A stretch of DNA of 64,000 bases from contig CAYZYG010000007.1 in assembly GCA_964481395.1 (NCBI GenBank), positions 1 through 64,000 on the forward strand, read 5' to 3'. The translations under genes were made by a program, and so were the position numbers. The DNA is from JBFMFH01 sp964481395 (GTDB taxonomy: Bacteria > Acidobacteriota > Vicinamibacteria > Vicinamibacterales > JAKQTR01). Below, in pieces: positions 20,353 through 29,102 of this stretch; the first letter of the stretch is position 1, and every line of letters begins with the position of its first letter. Below the pieces are notes generated by a model. The model worked only from the letters and a program-made list of their open reading frames with translations, was not told the DNA's origin and searched no databases.

Positions 20353-22152
20353 ATGAGACGTGCGGTCGTGGTCGCGGTGCTCGTGGCGTGCGGGTGGACC
20401 TCCTTGGCGAGGGAGGGAGCCGCGCAGGGGGGAACCCCGGCCGACGGCGGTCCGGTCCTCGCGGATCGGCTGCCGAAGGGCACCGCCGCGCGGCTGTCGG
20501 CGCTGTCGGAGCTCTTCGACGAGCAGGCGGCGTACGACCTGGTCGTGTTCATGGACCAGTACTGGCGGAACGCCGCGAACGCGGGCTACAACGCCACGAT
20601 CGACCGAATCGCGCAGCGGCTTGGCGCATCCGGATTCTCCCAGCGGGCAACCGCCGCCACGGACGCGCCGGCATGGTGGGTCGAGGAGTACGGCCGCGCC
20701 AACGGGTGGGACTACAGCGTCGGAACGCTGACGCTGCTCGGAGAGCGCGGACAACTCGACGAAGTCCTGCTGTCGCGCGAGCGGCACCGCGTGGCCCTGT
20801 GCATCAACTCGTTCTCGACACCGGACGGCGGCGTCGTGGCGCCCGTCGTGGATGTGGGGGCCGGCGCCACGGACGCGGACTACGCCGGGAAGGAAGTCAG
20901 CGGTGCCGTGGTTCTCGGCGACGCGAGCCCGGGCCGGCTGTGGCAGATGGCGGTCGTGCAACGGGGGGCGATTGGCATCGTGTCGACGACGCTGGCGCCG
21001 TACATTTCGCCGGGGCCGTCCGAGATCGACCGTCGGATTCCCCGCGAGGAATGGCACGTGCTCCAGTGGGGCAGCGTGCCCTACGACGAGGAGCGCAAGG
21101 GGTTCGGGTTCAAGGCGTCGCCCCGGGCCGCCGCCGCCATTCGAGCCAGGCTCGCCCGCGGGCCCGCACGGGTCCGAGCGGAGGTGTCGTCGAGCTTCAC
21201 GCCCGGGCCGGTCAAGACGCTCGTCGCTGAGATTCCGGGAAGGCGGCTTCCGCAGGAGCGTATCCTGCTGGTTGCCCACGTCCAGGAGCCGGGCGCCAAC
21301 GACAACGCCAGCGGATGCGCCACGCTTCAGGAGTTGGCTCGTGCCATCAGCCTTGGCGTGAAGGAGGGCCGCCTGCCCGCGCCCGAGCGGACGCTCACGT
21401 TCCTCTGGCTCGACGAGATCCGGGGCAGCCGCCAGTGGCTGAAGGACCATCCGGAGGAGGCGAAGGGGGTCCGCTACATGCTCTCGCTCGACATGACGGG
21501 CGAGGACACGACGAAAACCGGCGGGACGTTCCTGATCGAGAAGGCCCCCGATCCGACAGCCGTCTGGGATCGGCCGTCCGACCCTCACACGGAGTGGGGA
21601 CGAAGCGACGTCAAGGCCGAGTCGCTGCGCGGGACGCTTCTCAACGACCTGTTCCTCGCGATGTGCCAGCTCCGCGCGAAGGACACCGGCTGGGTGGTTC
21701 GCACCAACCCCTACGAGGGCGGCAGCGACCACTCGGTGTTCCTGTCGGCGGGCGTCCCCTCACTGCTCGCCTGGCACTTCCCGGACCGCTTCTACCACGC
21801 CAGCCTCGATCGTCCCGACATGACCAGCGCCGCGACGATGGAGCACGTGGGCGTCAGCGTGGCCGGAACGGTCCTCCTGCTCGCCGGGGCGAGCGGCGCC
21901 GACGCGCTGAGTCTCGTCGGCCTGCTGTCCGACGCGGCGACGGCGCGCCTCAAGCTCGAACGCGCACAGGGCAAGACTCTTGTGCTGGCTGAGGAGGACA
22001 AGGCGGCCGCCGAGGCACGCGAGGCGGCCGTGATCGCTGCCTGGATCCGCTGGTTCCGCGAAGCCCTCGACGACGTCGGGCGGCTCCCGGTGCCTGGCCC
22101 GAGCCGAACCCTCCGCACCCGGATCGCCGCGGCCAAGGCCAAGGTGCGCTGA
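20353..22152 (+). CDS. Secreted M28-family metallopeptidase (aminopeptidase-like)
   Basis: This 599-residue protein begins with a signal peptide (about residues 1-24). The catalytic domain has the zinc ligands His in AHVQEPGANDNASG (near 309), Asp in the same motif (near 316), an acidic LDEIRG segment (near 352), Asp in SLDMTGED and His in SDHSVF (near 459). The usual H-x-D motif reads H-V-Q, so the Asp that normally orients the His is missing. A PA-like insert probably precedes the catalytic domain. AGGAGG sits seven bases before the ATG at 20353. It should release N-terminal residues from peptides in the periplasm or outside. It is 35 bases downstream of the E1 gene. Confidence 0.8.
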   Translation: MRRAVVVAVLVACGWTSLAREGAAQGGTPADGGPVLADRLPKGTAARLSALSELFDEQAAYDLVVFMDQYWRNAANAGYNATIDRIAQRLGASGFSQRATAATDAPAWWVEEYGRANGWDYSVGTLTLLGERGQLDEVLLSRERHRVALCINSFSTPDGGVVAPVVDVGAGATDADYAGKEVSGAVVLGDASPGRLWQMAVVQRGAIGIVSTTLAPYISPGPSEIDRRIPREEWHVLQWGSVPYDEERKGFGFKASPRAAAAIRARLARGPARVRAEVSSSFTPGPVKTLVAEIPGRRLPQERILLVAHVQEPGANDNASGCATLQELARAISLGVKEGRLPAPERTLTFLWLDEIRGSRQWLKDHPEEAKGVRYMLSLDMTGEDTTKTGGTFLIEKAPDPTAVWDRPSDPHTEWGRSDVKAESLRGTLLNDLFLAMCQLRAKDTGWVVRTNPYEGGSDHSVFLSAGVPSLLAWHFPDRFYHASLDRPDMTSAATMEHVGVSVAGTVLLLAGASGADALSLVGLLSDAATARLKLERAQGKTLVLAEEDKAAAEAREAAVIAAWIRWFREALDDVGRLPVPGPSRTLRTRIAAAKAKVR

Positions 22153-22157
22153 GCGGT

Positions 22158-24113
22158 CTATCCTTTGGCGTCCTCGAGGTAGGTGTAGCCGTGGAGGCCG
22201 TCCTCGTAGAACTTCAGCAGGCGCCCTGACTCTTCGAACGTGATGCGCTTCTCGCGCACGGCCGCCTCGACGTCCGTCCGCAGCTTGGCGACCAGCGAGT
22301 CGGGGTTGTAGTCCACGTACTGCAGAACCTCCCGCACCGTATCGCCTTTGATGACGGCGTCGAGGACGACGCCTCCCTCTTCATCCATCCGCACGTGCAC
22401 GGCGTGGGTATCCCCGAAGAGGTTGTGGAGGTCGCCGAGGATCTCCTGATACGCCCCGACGAGGAACACACCCAGGTAGTACGGCTCGCCGTTCGCGACG
22501 TGCAGGGGCAGCGTGCGCTTCACGTCACGGCGATCGATGAACTGATCCACCTTGCCGTCCGAGTCGCACGTGATGTCACCGAGCACGGCGTGCGTCGTCG
22601 GCGGCGCGTTCAGCCGGTGGATGGGCATGATCGGGAACAGCTGGTTGATCGCCCAGCTGTCGGGGATCGACTGGAACAGGGAGAAGTTGCAGAAATACGT
22701 GTCGGCCAGCGCCTCGTCGAGCGACTGGAGATCTTCAGGGATCTCCTCCATCTGCCGGATCAGCCGCTGGAGCTTGGCGCAGATCGCCCAGTAGAGCGTT
22801 TCAGCCTGGCACCGCTGGTCGAGCGGCAGGTAGCCGCCGTTGAACAGATTGAGCGCCATGTCGAGCGACTGCTGCGCGTCGTGGAAGCTCTCGAGGGCGT
22901 TGCGCACGGAGACGTTCTGGTAGGTCTCGCGCAGGTCGATGAGGGGCTGTTCCTCGTCGTCGTGCGGTCCGGCCGGCGGGATCTCCTGCTCGCGGAACCC
23001 GGTGACCCCCAGCACGTTGAAGACGAGGGCGCTGTGGTACGCGGCAATGGCCCGGCCGCTTTCCGACACGATCGTCGGGTGCGGGACGCCCGCGTCGTCG
23101 CAGACCGTCTGGATGTGGTACACGACGTCGGCCGCGTACTCCTCGAGGGTGTAGTTGACGCTGGACTCGAAGTTGGTCTGCGATCCATCGTAGTCGACGC
23201 CCAGGCCCCCGCCGATGTCGAGGTACTCGAGGCCGGCGCCAGCCTTGGCCAGCTCGACGTAGATGCGGGCTGCCTCGTTGATGGCCGCCTTGACGATGCG
23301 GATGTTCGGGATCTGGCTGCCCAGGTGGAAGTGGAGCAGCTTGAAGCAGTCCGCCATGCCCAGCGACTTGAGGTGTTCGAGGCCCTTCAGGATCTCGGAC
23401 ACCGTCAGGCCGAACTTCGATCGGTAGCCGCCCGAGGACTGCCACCGTCCGCTGCCGCGGGACGCGAGCTTCACGCGCATGCCGATCGTCGGCCTGACAC
23501 CGACCTTCGCCGCGTACTCGAGCACGCTCTCGAGTTCGGAGTACTTCTCGACGACGGGGAGCACCAAGCGGCCGACCTTCTGCGCCAGCATCGCCATCTC
23601 GACGAACTCGGCATCCTTGAAGCCGTTGCAGACGATCGGCGTATGGTTCGAGGCCATCGCGGCGACGGCGAGCAACTCGGGCTTGGAACCGGCTTCGAGG
23701 CCGAACCCGAAGGGACTGCCGTAGTCGAGCACCTCTTCGACGACGCGGCGCTGCTGGTTGACCTTGATCGGGTACACGCAGATGTAGCGGCCCTGGTAGC
23801 CGTGCTGAGTGATCGCGGTCTTGAATGCGTCGTGAATGTCCTTGAGGCGGTGCCGCAGGATGTCGCTGAACCGCACGAGGATCGGCACGTCGATCCCGCG
23901 AAGGACGAGGTGATCCGTCAGGCTCTTCAGGTCGATGAACCGCCCGGGCTCCTTCGTCGGGTGGACGCGGACGTGGCCGTCGTCGCCGATGGAGAAGTAA
24001 CCGCGTCCCCAGCGGGTCACCTCGTACAGTTCGGCCGCGTCGGCGATCGTCCACGGATCGCCGATGCGCCACGTACGCGCGATTCGGTTGGCAGGAGTGC
24101 TCACGGAACTCAT
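22158..24113 (-). CDS. speA: Biosynthetic arginine decarboxylase
   Basis: This PLP enzyme of 651 residues converts arginine to agmatine, the first step of the agmatine route to putrescine. The fold III (alanine-racemase-like) barrel has K117 in YPIKVNQQ as the likely PLP lysine, then HFHLGSQI and the glycine-rich LDIGGGLGVDYDG phosphate loop. Length and the AEL...W-x-I-x-DAAELYEV opening match bacterial SpeA. The ATG at 24113 fits the family start; in-frame codons upstream lie in a repeat array. It converges with the M28 gene, leaving five bases between stops. Confidence 0.93.
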   Translation of the reverse strand: MSSVSTPANRIARTWRIGDPWTIADAAELYEVTRWGRGYFSIGDDGHVRVHPTKEPGRFIDLKSLTDHLVLRGIDVPILVRFSDILRHRLKDIHDAFKTAITQHGYQGRYICVYPIKVNQQRRVVEEVLDYGSPFGFGLEAGSKPELLAVAAMASNHTPIVCNGFKDAEFVEMAMLAQKVGRLVLPVVEKYSELESVLEYAAKVGVRPTIGMRVKLASRGSGRWQSSGGYRSKFGLTVSEILKGLEHLKSLGMADCFKLLHFHLGSQIPNIRIVKAAINEAARIYVELAKAGAGLEYLDIGGGLGVDYDGSQTNFESSVNYTLEEYAADVVYHIQTVCDDAGVPHPTIVSESGRAIAAYHSALVFNVLGVTGFREQEIPPAGPHDDEEQPLIDLRETYQNVSVRNALESFHDAQQSLDMALNLFNGGYLPLDQRCQAETLYWAICAKLQRLIRQMEEIPEDLQSLDEALADTYFCNFSLFQSIPDSWAINQLFPIMPIHRLNAPPTTHAVLGDITCDSDGKVDQFIDRRDVKRTLPLHVANGEPYYLGVFLVGAYQEILGDLHNLFGDTHAVHVRMDEEGGVVLDAVIKGDTVREVLQYVDYNPDSLVAKLRTDVEAAVREKRITFEESGRLLKFYEDGLHGYTYLEDAKG

Positions 24114-24123
24114 GATACAGGAA

Positions 24124-24187
24124 AGCCGGGAGCAGGGATCAGGCGAGAGGCGACAGGGCAGAGCGGGGGACAGGGGGCAGGGGCGAC
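24124..24187. repeat. Heptanucleotide array (CAGGCGA / CAGGGGG type)
   Basis: About nine degenerate 7-bp units (GCAGGGA, TCAGGCG, AGAGGCG, ACAGGGC, GGGACAG and similar) lie immediately upstream of speA. Confidence 0.7.
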
Positions 24188-24202
24188 CGGCACTGCACAC
24201 CC

Positions 24203-24461
24203 GACGGCTGGGCTGTCACTGAGCAGGCCCTTGAGCCGAGCCGACGGCGTTGGTCTGCGAAACGCCTCGAAGGACGAGGGGGTCAGCCGGCGTAGTCGTC
24301 CGCGGAGCAGCCGTGTCCGCGCGCGGCCGCGACGCGGCAGCCGGCGGCCAGCGGAGCACAACGGGACGGAGAGGCGCTTCGCCGGCGAGCGGCCTGCCGG
24401 GACGTAGCCCGTCAGGGCGAAGGCCGGCGAGCGGGACTGCGAACGTGACAGCCCAGCCGTC
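24203..24461. repeat. 259-bp element bounded by 17-bp inverted repeats
   Basis: GACGGCTGGGCTGTCAC at 24203-24219 recurs as its exact complement at 24445-24461. The interior is GC-rich, carries no gene and includes AGCCCGTCAGGGCGAAGGC at 24406-24424, a motif similar to one at 51187-51206. It could be a MITE-like or REP-like insertion. Its right end lies inside the reading frame of the next minus-strand gene. No target-site duplication is visible. Confidence 0.55.
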
Positions 24462-26226
24462 TGTGGGCGCGCAGGCCCAGTTCTGACGATCGGCCACCGG
24501 CCAGCAGCGGGTTGCGGTACCCGCGGCCGCGAAGCGGACGGCCGGGGCGCTCGTCCGTGATGCGCCCGTCCCGGACGACCGGACGGCCGTTGACGATGAC
24601 GTGGCGGACGCCGACGGAGTAGTGGTTCGGATCCTCGAACGTGGACACGTCCCGAATGGTTGCCGGGTCGAACACGGTGACGTCGGCCATCATGCCGGGC
24701 CTCAGGATGCCGCGGTCATGGAACCCGACGCGGGACGCCGCCTGCGACGTCATCTTGCGGATGGCTTCCTCGAGCGTGAGCAGTCGCTCGTCGCGGACGT
24801 ACTTGCCCAGAATGCGGGGGAACGTGCCCCACGCGCGCGGGTGCGAGCGCGACACCGACAGCGGCCCGTCCTCGGCCTTCGCGCCGGAATCCGTGTCGAT
24901 CGAGACCAACGGGTGCTTCAGGGCGGCCCGGACGTCATCCTCCGACATGATGGCGATGATGCAGGCCGTGTTGCCGCCGTCGGCAACCACCAGATCCATC
25001 AGGGCGTCGCGCGGATCCTTGCCCATGCGGCGCCCGATCTCCGTGAGGGTCAGCCCCTCGTACTCCCGCAGGCGCTGATCGAGCACGGACGACACCATGA
25101 CGCCGTCGCCCCCGCCGGAGCCGTACCACTGGTTCTCCCAGCCCTCGACGTTCGGGTCGTCCATCTCGCGTCTGATGCGATCGCGCAGCGCGGGATCCTT
25201 CAGGCGCCGGATCATCTCGGCCTCGCTGCCCTCGCGCACCCAGAGAGGCAGGCAGGCGTCGAGGTCGTTCGAGGCGCGCGTGTACGGATACTGATTCGCG
25301 GTGACGTCGAGACCGCGGGCCCGGGCGTCCTCGATGCGGCGCAGCACCTCGGGCATCCTGCCCCAGTTCGCCTTGTAGGCCGTCTTGATGTGCCAGATCT
25401 CCGTCGGGATGTTCGCGCGTTCGGCTACCGCGAACGCCTCATCCATCGACTCGACTATCCGCCCGGACTCCGATCGCTGGTGCGTGAAATACACGCCCCC
25501 GTACCGCCGGGCGACGCGGGCCAGCTCGACGATCTCGTCGGTCGACGCGAAGCGATCTGGCACGTACTGCAGCGACGTGCTCAGACCGATCGCGCCTTCT
25601 TCCATGGCCTGCGCGACGAGGCGCCCCATCTCCTCCAGTTCGTCGGGCGAAGCCGGGCGGTCCTGCCGGCCGATGACGTAGTCGCGCACGCCGCCCGCGC
25701 CGACGAACGTCGCGATGTTGATGGCGGGCTTCGAGCGTGTCTCGATGCGCTCGAAGTACCCGGCCAGGGTCCGGAAGTCCGCCACGACGCCGAAGTGATC
25801 CCAGCCGGCCTTGGCGGCCTGAATCATGCGATCGTTCAGCGGCGCGATGGACGAGCCCTCGCCGGTCACCTCCGTGGTGATGCCCTGCATGATTTTCGAC
25901 GCCGCGCGGCCGTCCACCAGTACGTTGAACTCGGACTGGCCGAGCAGATCGATGAATCCCGGCGCCACCACGAGCCCCGACGCGTCGATGCGGAGCGTCG
26001 CCGGCAGATTCGCGAGGTCACCGATGGCGCGGATGCGGTCGCCGTAGATGCCGAGGTCGGCCCCGACCCACGGCGCGCCGGTCCCGTCGACGATCCGCCC
26101 TCCCGTGATCAGGATGTCGTAGGGTGCCGGGCGACTCTGCGTTGACGCCGCCACGTGGACGAGTAGTACAGCCGGCAGGCAGGCGGCCAGCAGCGCAAGG
26201 CGTCTGGTGCGGGAGCGGTGCGACAT
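24412..26226 (-). CDS. D-aminoacylase-type amidohydrolase, secreted
   Basis: This 604-residue protein has a signal peptide (about residues 1-28) and an amidohydrolase TIM barrel of the N-acyl-D-amino-acid deacylase type, beginning YDILITGGRIVDGTG. The usual H-T-H-D-D after GFID is replaced by LLGQSE. Later metal-ligand positions are present: GEGSS, FTHQRSESG, IWHIKT and IDTDSG. The family normally ends at GRPLRGRGYR (near 24510). Here about 30 further residues are read from sequence overlapping the inverted-repeat element. GGAG precedes the ATG at 26226. It is 10 bases downstream of the VWA gene and probably co-transcribed. It likely acts on N-acyl amino acids or peptides. Confidence 0.82.
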   Translation of the reverse strand: MSHRSRTRRLALLAACLPAVLLVHVAASTQSRPAPYDILITGGRIVDGTGAPWVGADLGIYGDRIRAIGDLANLPATLRIDASGLVVAPGFIDLLGQSEFNVLVDGRAASKIMQGITTEVTGEGSSIAPLNDRMIQAAKAGWDHFGVVADFRTLAGYFERIETRSKPAINIATFVGAGGVRDYVIGRQDRPASPDELEEMGRLVAQAMEEGAIGLSTSLQYVPDRFASTDEIVELARVARRYGGVYFTHQRSESGRIVESMDEAFAVAERANIPTEIWHIKTAYKANWGRMPEVLRRIEDARARGLDVTANQYPYTRASNDLDACLPLWVREGSEAEMIRRLKDPALRDRIRREMDDPNVEGWENQWYGSGGGDGVMVSSVLDQRLREYEGLTLTEIGRRMGKDPRDALMDLVVADGGNTACIIAIMSEDDVRAALKHPLVSIDTDSGAKAEDGPLSVSRSHPRAWGTFPRILGKYVRDERLLTLEEAIRKMTSQAASRVGFHDRGILRPGMMADVTVFDPATIRDVSTFEDPNHYSVGVRHVIVNGRPVVRDGRITDERPGRPLRGRGYRNPLLAGGRSSELGLRAHRRLGCHVRSPARRPSP

Positions 26227-26236
26227 GGGGGACTCC

Positions 26237-27541
26237 TTACTTGATGGCCATCTCGATCTGTTGCCCTTCGGCCAGCGTGAAGGGCTGCCACTTCCCGCCG
26301 ATGAGAATCTGGTAGCTGCCGGGCGGCAGCACGAGCGTCGACGACGTGGCCGACACACCACCGGCGTCCCGGCCGTCTGCGGTCTTCACCGGTGTCGTGC
26401 GGATGTCCAGACCCTTGACCGACAGGCTCCCGGGCTTGAGCGTCACGGTCTGGCCCCCGTCGACTCTCACGCCCGACCAGACGAGGGGACCGAACGTCAC
26501 GTCGTAGGTGCCGGGCATCAGCGTCACGGACCTGTCCATGGACGACGCAGCGCCGTGCGAGATGCCCGTTTCACTGTCCAGCACCCGGTGTCCTCGGAAC
26601 GATGCGCCCTCGACGACGAGCACGCCGGGTTCGAGTACGGTCGTCTCCTTGGCCTTGACCTCGACGCTCTTCCACCACGACTCGCCGAACTTCACGTTGT
26701 ACAGTCCAGCCGCCAGTCCGATCGTCGTCCCGGTGGCCGATATCTTCCCCGCTTCGGCTCCCGTGGCCGCGTCGACGACGACGTGGCCGCTCAGTTCGGC
26801 GCCCTTGACCTGGAGCCAGCCGTTGCCCTTGGCCTCGACGTCGATCTTCGTTGCGGTCTGGACCGCCGCCTTGGCAATGACCGCGGCGAGCTGATCCGCG
26901 TCGGGAGCATCGAAGTACGTGCCGCCCGTCGCCTCCGCGACGCACCGGAGCTGGGCCCGCGCGGCCTTGTCCACGTCGAATCCAACCGTGTGAATGACCA
27001 CGCCAGCCCCGGACTTCTGAAGGGCGCGCGCGGTGGCGCACGGGTCGCCATCACAGGTTTCCTTGCCGTCGCTCACGAGCACGATGGACCGGGCGCCGGT
27101 ATTGCCGGCGGGGAAGTCCTTCGCCGCGGTTTCGATGACCCGCGTGATAGGCGTGTAGCCCTGGGCCTTCAGCGCCCGGGCTTTGGCGGTGACGTCACCG
27201 CGCACGGCCGAGACATCCGAGAACGGCACGATGAGTTGCGTGTCGCTGCAGTCGTGCTTCTCGCGAGGCGACTGGTGGCCATAGGCCCGGAAGGCCAGCA
27301 GGACTCCATCGGGCAGCGCCGCCAGGAATTTCTCCACGGCGGACCTCGCCGCCTCGATCTTGACCTGCCCTGAGGCGAGCCTGCCGTGCATGCTGCCCGA
27401 CGCATCGAGAATGAGCTCGACCGTGCGGGTCGCGGCGCTCGGTGCGGGGGCAGGCGTCTGCGCGGAGGACAGAGATGCCGCGAGACAGAGACCGAGCGCG
27501 GCCAGTCCTGTCGCACCGCATGGACGGGATCCAAATCGCAT
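26237..27541 (-). CDS. Secreted von Willebrand factor A domain protein
   Basis: This 434-residue protein has a signal peptide (cleavage near SSA-Q, residue 27). A VWA domain at about 40-230 contains the MIDAS motif D46-A-S48-G-S50, plus conserved downstream strands including SIVLVSDGKETC. The C-terminal ~190 residues contain three or four similar beta modules (G-x-Y-N-V-K-F-G, G-T-Y-D-V-T-F-G and similar). It probably mediates metal-dependent protein binding in the periplasm. GGAGG lies five bases before the ATG. It heads a two-gene unit with the amidohydrolase. Confidence 0.8.
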   Translation of the reverse strand: MRFGSRPCGATGLAALGLCLAASLSSAQTPAPAPSAATRTVELILDASGSMHGRLASGQVKIEAARSAVEKFLAALPDGVLLAFRAYGHQSPREKHDCSDTQLIVPFSDVSAVRGDVTAKARALKAQGYTPITRVIETAAKDFPAGNTGARSIVLVSDGKETCDGDPCATARALQKSGAGVVIHTVGFDVDKAARAQLRCVAEATGGTYFDAPDADQLAAVIAKAAVQTATKIDVEAKGNGWLQVKGAELSGHVVVDAATGAEAGKISATGTTIGLAAGLYNVKFGESWWKSVEVKAKETTVLEPGVLVVEGASFRGHRVLDSETGISHGAASSMDRSVTLMPGTYDVTFGPLVWSGVRVDGGQTVTLKPGSLSVKGLDIRTTPVKTADGRDAGGVSATSSTLVLPPGSYQILIGGKWQPFTLAEGQQIEMAIK

Positions 27542-27606
27542 GATAGCCTCCAGGGGGCACGCAATAATGGTGCCGATGCTACCACGATGAACGGGGTCAT
27601 GGACGC

Positions 27607-27927
27607 ATGCACGTGACGGTTCGCCACGGGGTTGGAAGGGCCGAGGCCCGGCGCCGGGTCGATGCGATCGTCGACCGCCTGATCGCGCGCGACTGGGGAG
27701 GGGCCGTGACGGTCGGGCGTCCCGAGCGCTCCTGGGACGGCGAATGCTTGCGGTTTTCCTTCGAGCTGGCGCGCGGGTTCCTGGCGATGACCATCGCCGG
27801 CCATCTGGAGGTCGGCGACGAGTCGGCCACGATTGACGTGGCCATTCCCGGCCTGGTCGAGTCGTTCGTCGGCAGCGAGCGCATCCGGGCCGTCCTCGAG
27901 CGCGAGTTGAGCGCCGCGTTAAAATAG
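27607..27927 (+). CDS. Polyhydroxyalkanoic acid system-like small protein
   Basis: This 106-residue protein resembles the PHA_gran_rgn family. It opens with a strand and His (MHVTVRHG), then a helix rich in Arg (AEARRRVDAIVDRL), a strand with W-x-G-x-x-L-x-F, and a C-terminal helix ending in an Ala/Leu-rich stretch. The family is named from PHA loci but is widespread without PHA synthesis, and no PHA gene is present here. It is divergent from the VWA gene with a 65-bp gap that must hold both promoters. Confidence 0.5.
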   Translation: MHVTVRHGVGRAEARRRVDAIVDRLIARDWGGAVTVGRPERSWDGECLRFSFELARGFLAMTIAGHLEVGDESATIDVAIPGLVESFVGSERIRAVLERELSAALK

Positions 27928-27930
27928 ATG

Positions 27931-28014
27931 AGCGTCAGTTATCAGTGTTCAGTGGGCGGTTCTCAGCAGTATCGTCGGAGCGAGACCTGGGACCTGGGAA
28001 CTGAAGACTGCTGA
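27931..28014. repeat. Heptanucleotide array pair (TCAGTTA / ACCTGGG type)
   Basis: CAGTTAT, CAGTGTT and CAGTGGG units are followed, after a short spacer, by ACCTGGG, AACTGAA and GACTGCT units. It fills the gap between the PHA-like gene and the threonine aldolase gene. Confidence 0.72.
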
Positions 28015-28044
28015 ACGTCCTCATTGATCCAACGCAGCACACCC

Positions 28045-29100
28045 ATGATCGATCTACGCAGCGACACGCTCTCTCTTCCGACGCCGGAAATGCTGGCGTC
28101 GATGGCGACGGCGAAGCTCGGCGACGACTCGCGCGACGGCGATCCCACGGTCCTGGAACTCGAGGCTGAGGCGGCCAGGCTCGTCGGGATGGAGTCCGCG
28201 GTCTTCACGATCAGCGGCACGATGTCGAACACGCTCGCCATGCGGACGCACGCGGAGCCTGGCGCCGCCGCCATCGTCGAGGCGAGCGCGCACCTGTACG
28301 GCATGGAGTACGGATCGATCGCGGCGGCGTGCGGACTGCTCGTGATGCCCGTGGCCGGCCGCCTCGGAGTTCCCGATCCTGATGGGGTGCGATGGGCGCT
28401 CAGAAAGGCCGCCGCCGGGTTCCCGGCGCGGGCCCTGCTGTGTCTGGAGAACACCCACAACGCGGCGGGTGGAACGGTGATGAGCCCGGCCCAGGTCGAG
28501 GACCTCGCCGGGATCGCGCGTGCGGCTGGTGTTCCCGTTCATCTGGACGGGGCGCGTCTGTTCAACGCGGCCGTCGCGCTGGGCGTGGACGCGCGTGAGC
28601 TGACGCGCTCGGTCGACTCGGTGTGCTTCTGCCTGTCGAAGGGCCTTTCCGCCCCGGTCGGGTCCCTGCTGTGCGGCCCGCGCGCATTCATCGACCGGGC
28701 CCGCCAGGTTCGGCGCGCGCTCGGCGCGGCCATGCGGCAGGCTGGCGTGATTGCCGCGCCGGGTCTCGTGGCCCTGCGGACCATGATTCCCCGCCTGCGC
28801 GAAGACCATGAGCACGCCCGTATCCTCGCGGAGCGGCTGGGGCGGATCGACGGCGTCCGCCTGGACCTCCAGACCGTCCAGTCGAACATCGTCAACATGG
28901 ACGTGGGCGGACTCGGGATCGACGCGGCGACGTTTGCGCGGCACCTGGCCGCGGAGGACGTTCGCGGGCTCCCCGGGCTGGGGACGAACGTGCGGTTCGT
29001 GACCTACCGGGGCATCAGCCGTGCGGACGTGGAACGGGCGGCGGCTGCGGTCGCCGCGGTCGTGGCCGCGCGTCCGTGGGCGGTCGCGGTGGCCGGGTAG
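28045..29100 (+). CDS. Low-specificity L-threonine aldolase
   Basis: This fold type I PLP enzyme of 351 residues cleaves threonine or allo-threonine to glycine and acetaldehyde. It opens with IDLRSDTLSLPTPEM, typical of the family, then has HLDGARLFNAAVA and the PLP lysine in CLSKGLSAP near residue 199. The ATG at 28045 is chosen because the family starts M-I-D-L-R-S-D-T; an earlier in-frame codon at 28024 adds seven residues. The next gene overlaps or follows within a few bases. Confidence 0.9.
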   Translation: MIDLRSDTLSLPTPEMLASMATAKLGDDSRDGDPTVLELEAEAARLVGMESAVFTISGTMSNTLAMRTHAEPGAAAIVEASAHLYGMEYGSIAAACGLLVMPVAGRLGVPDPDGVRWALRKAAAGFPARALLCLENTHNAAGGTVMSPAQVEDLAGIARAAGVPVHLDGARLFNAAVALGVDARELTRSVDSVCFCLSKGLSAPVGSLLCGPRAFIDRARQVRRALGAAMRQAGVIAAPGLVALRTMIPRLREDHEHARILAERLGRIDGVRLDLQTVQSNIVNMDVGGLGIDAATFARHLAAEDVRGLPGLGTNVRFVTYRGISRADVERAAAAVAAVVAARPWAVAVAG

Positions 29101-29102
29101 CC

